From: Acidobacteriota bacterium
Lineage (GTDB): Bacteria; Actinomycetota; Acidimicrobiia; Spongiisociales; UBA5794
Reading direction: 5' to 3'
DNA: 5,157 bases
Assembly: GCA_022574065.1 (NCBI GenBank)
Contig: JACZST010000155.1
Coordinates: 1-5,157, forward strand
The stretch's first letter is position 1. Each line of letters begins with the position of its first letter. The position numbers and the translations under genes are program-made. Under the pieces are notes generated by a model. That model saw only the letters and a program-made list of their open reading frames with translations. It did no database searches and was not told where the DNA came from. This document shows positions 5,147-5,157 of this stretch, in pieces.

Positions 5147-5157
5147 TCAAAACCATG

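Noticed and set aside
1..5157. CRISPR array, tRNA, rRNA, insertion-sequence ends or DosR-type palindromes
   Set aside because: No regular short repeats, no tRNA-like cloverleaf, no transposase motifs or flanking inverted repeats, and no convincing GGGACT-type palindrome were found by eye.

Overview
This window reads like a mosaic from an environmental assembly rather than one tidy locus. Bases 1 to about 780 look like the chromosome of an alphaproteobacterium: very high GC, a YbbP-type FtsX permease C-terminus, and an alphaproteobacterial-style Bax inhibitor-1 N-terminus. From about 1000 onward the proteins (tethered dikinase-like protein, 3-TM protein, PAP2 phosphatase, CBS-BON remnant) look more like a high-GC actinobacterium. 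The taxonomic reading is an impression from protein style and base composition; no search was possible.

Layout. 1-531: end of an ABC permease that appears to have lost about 60-70 residues in frame. 629-823: the first ~50 residues of a Bax inhibitor-1 protein, then a break. About 784-1080: unassigned, with a possible reverse-strand coding fragment. 1081-1266: a 61-residue single-pass membrane protein. 1284-1539: an N-terminal short-chain dehydrogenase remnant read in three successive frames. 1645-3279: a large intact gene joining two membrane helices, a ribbon-helix-helix-like segment, a pyruvate-phosphate-dikinase-type nucleotide-binding domain and a phospho-histidine swivelling domain. 3276-3797: a 3-TM protein of unknown function, coupled to the previous gene by an ATGA overlap. 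3732-4505 (minus): a complete PAP2 membrane phosphatase, preceded on the same strand by the C-terminus of another membrane protein (4529 to ~4638). About 4638-4954 (plus): a CBS-BON remnant read in several successive frames. Right end: an ambiguous fragment, possibly on the minus strand.

How it may work. The only intact cluster is the tethered dikinase-like protein plus its coupled 3-TM partner, with a lipid-phosphate-type phosphatase converging on it. The dikinase-like protein keeps its catalytic histidine but lacks a recognisable substrate or PEP barrel domain, and two residues expected to hold ATP-bound metal look substituted. This architecture is the best candidate here for something undescribed.

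Caution. Almost every other gene is truncated or frameshifted, and the apparent shifts all go the same way (one base missing). That fits either real gene decay at rearrangement points or base-deletion errors and chimeric joins in the assembly. The clean 2.9 kb from 1645 to 4505 contrasts with the damaged flanks.
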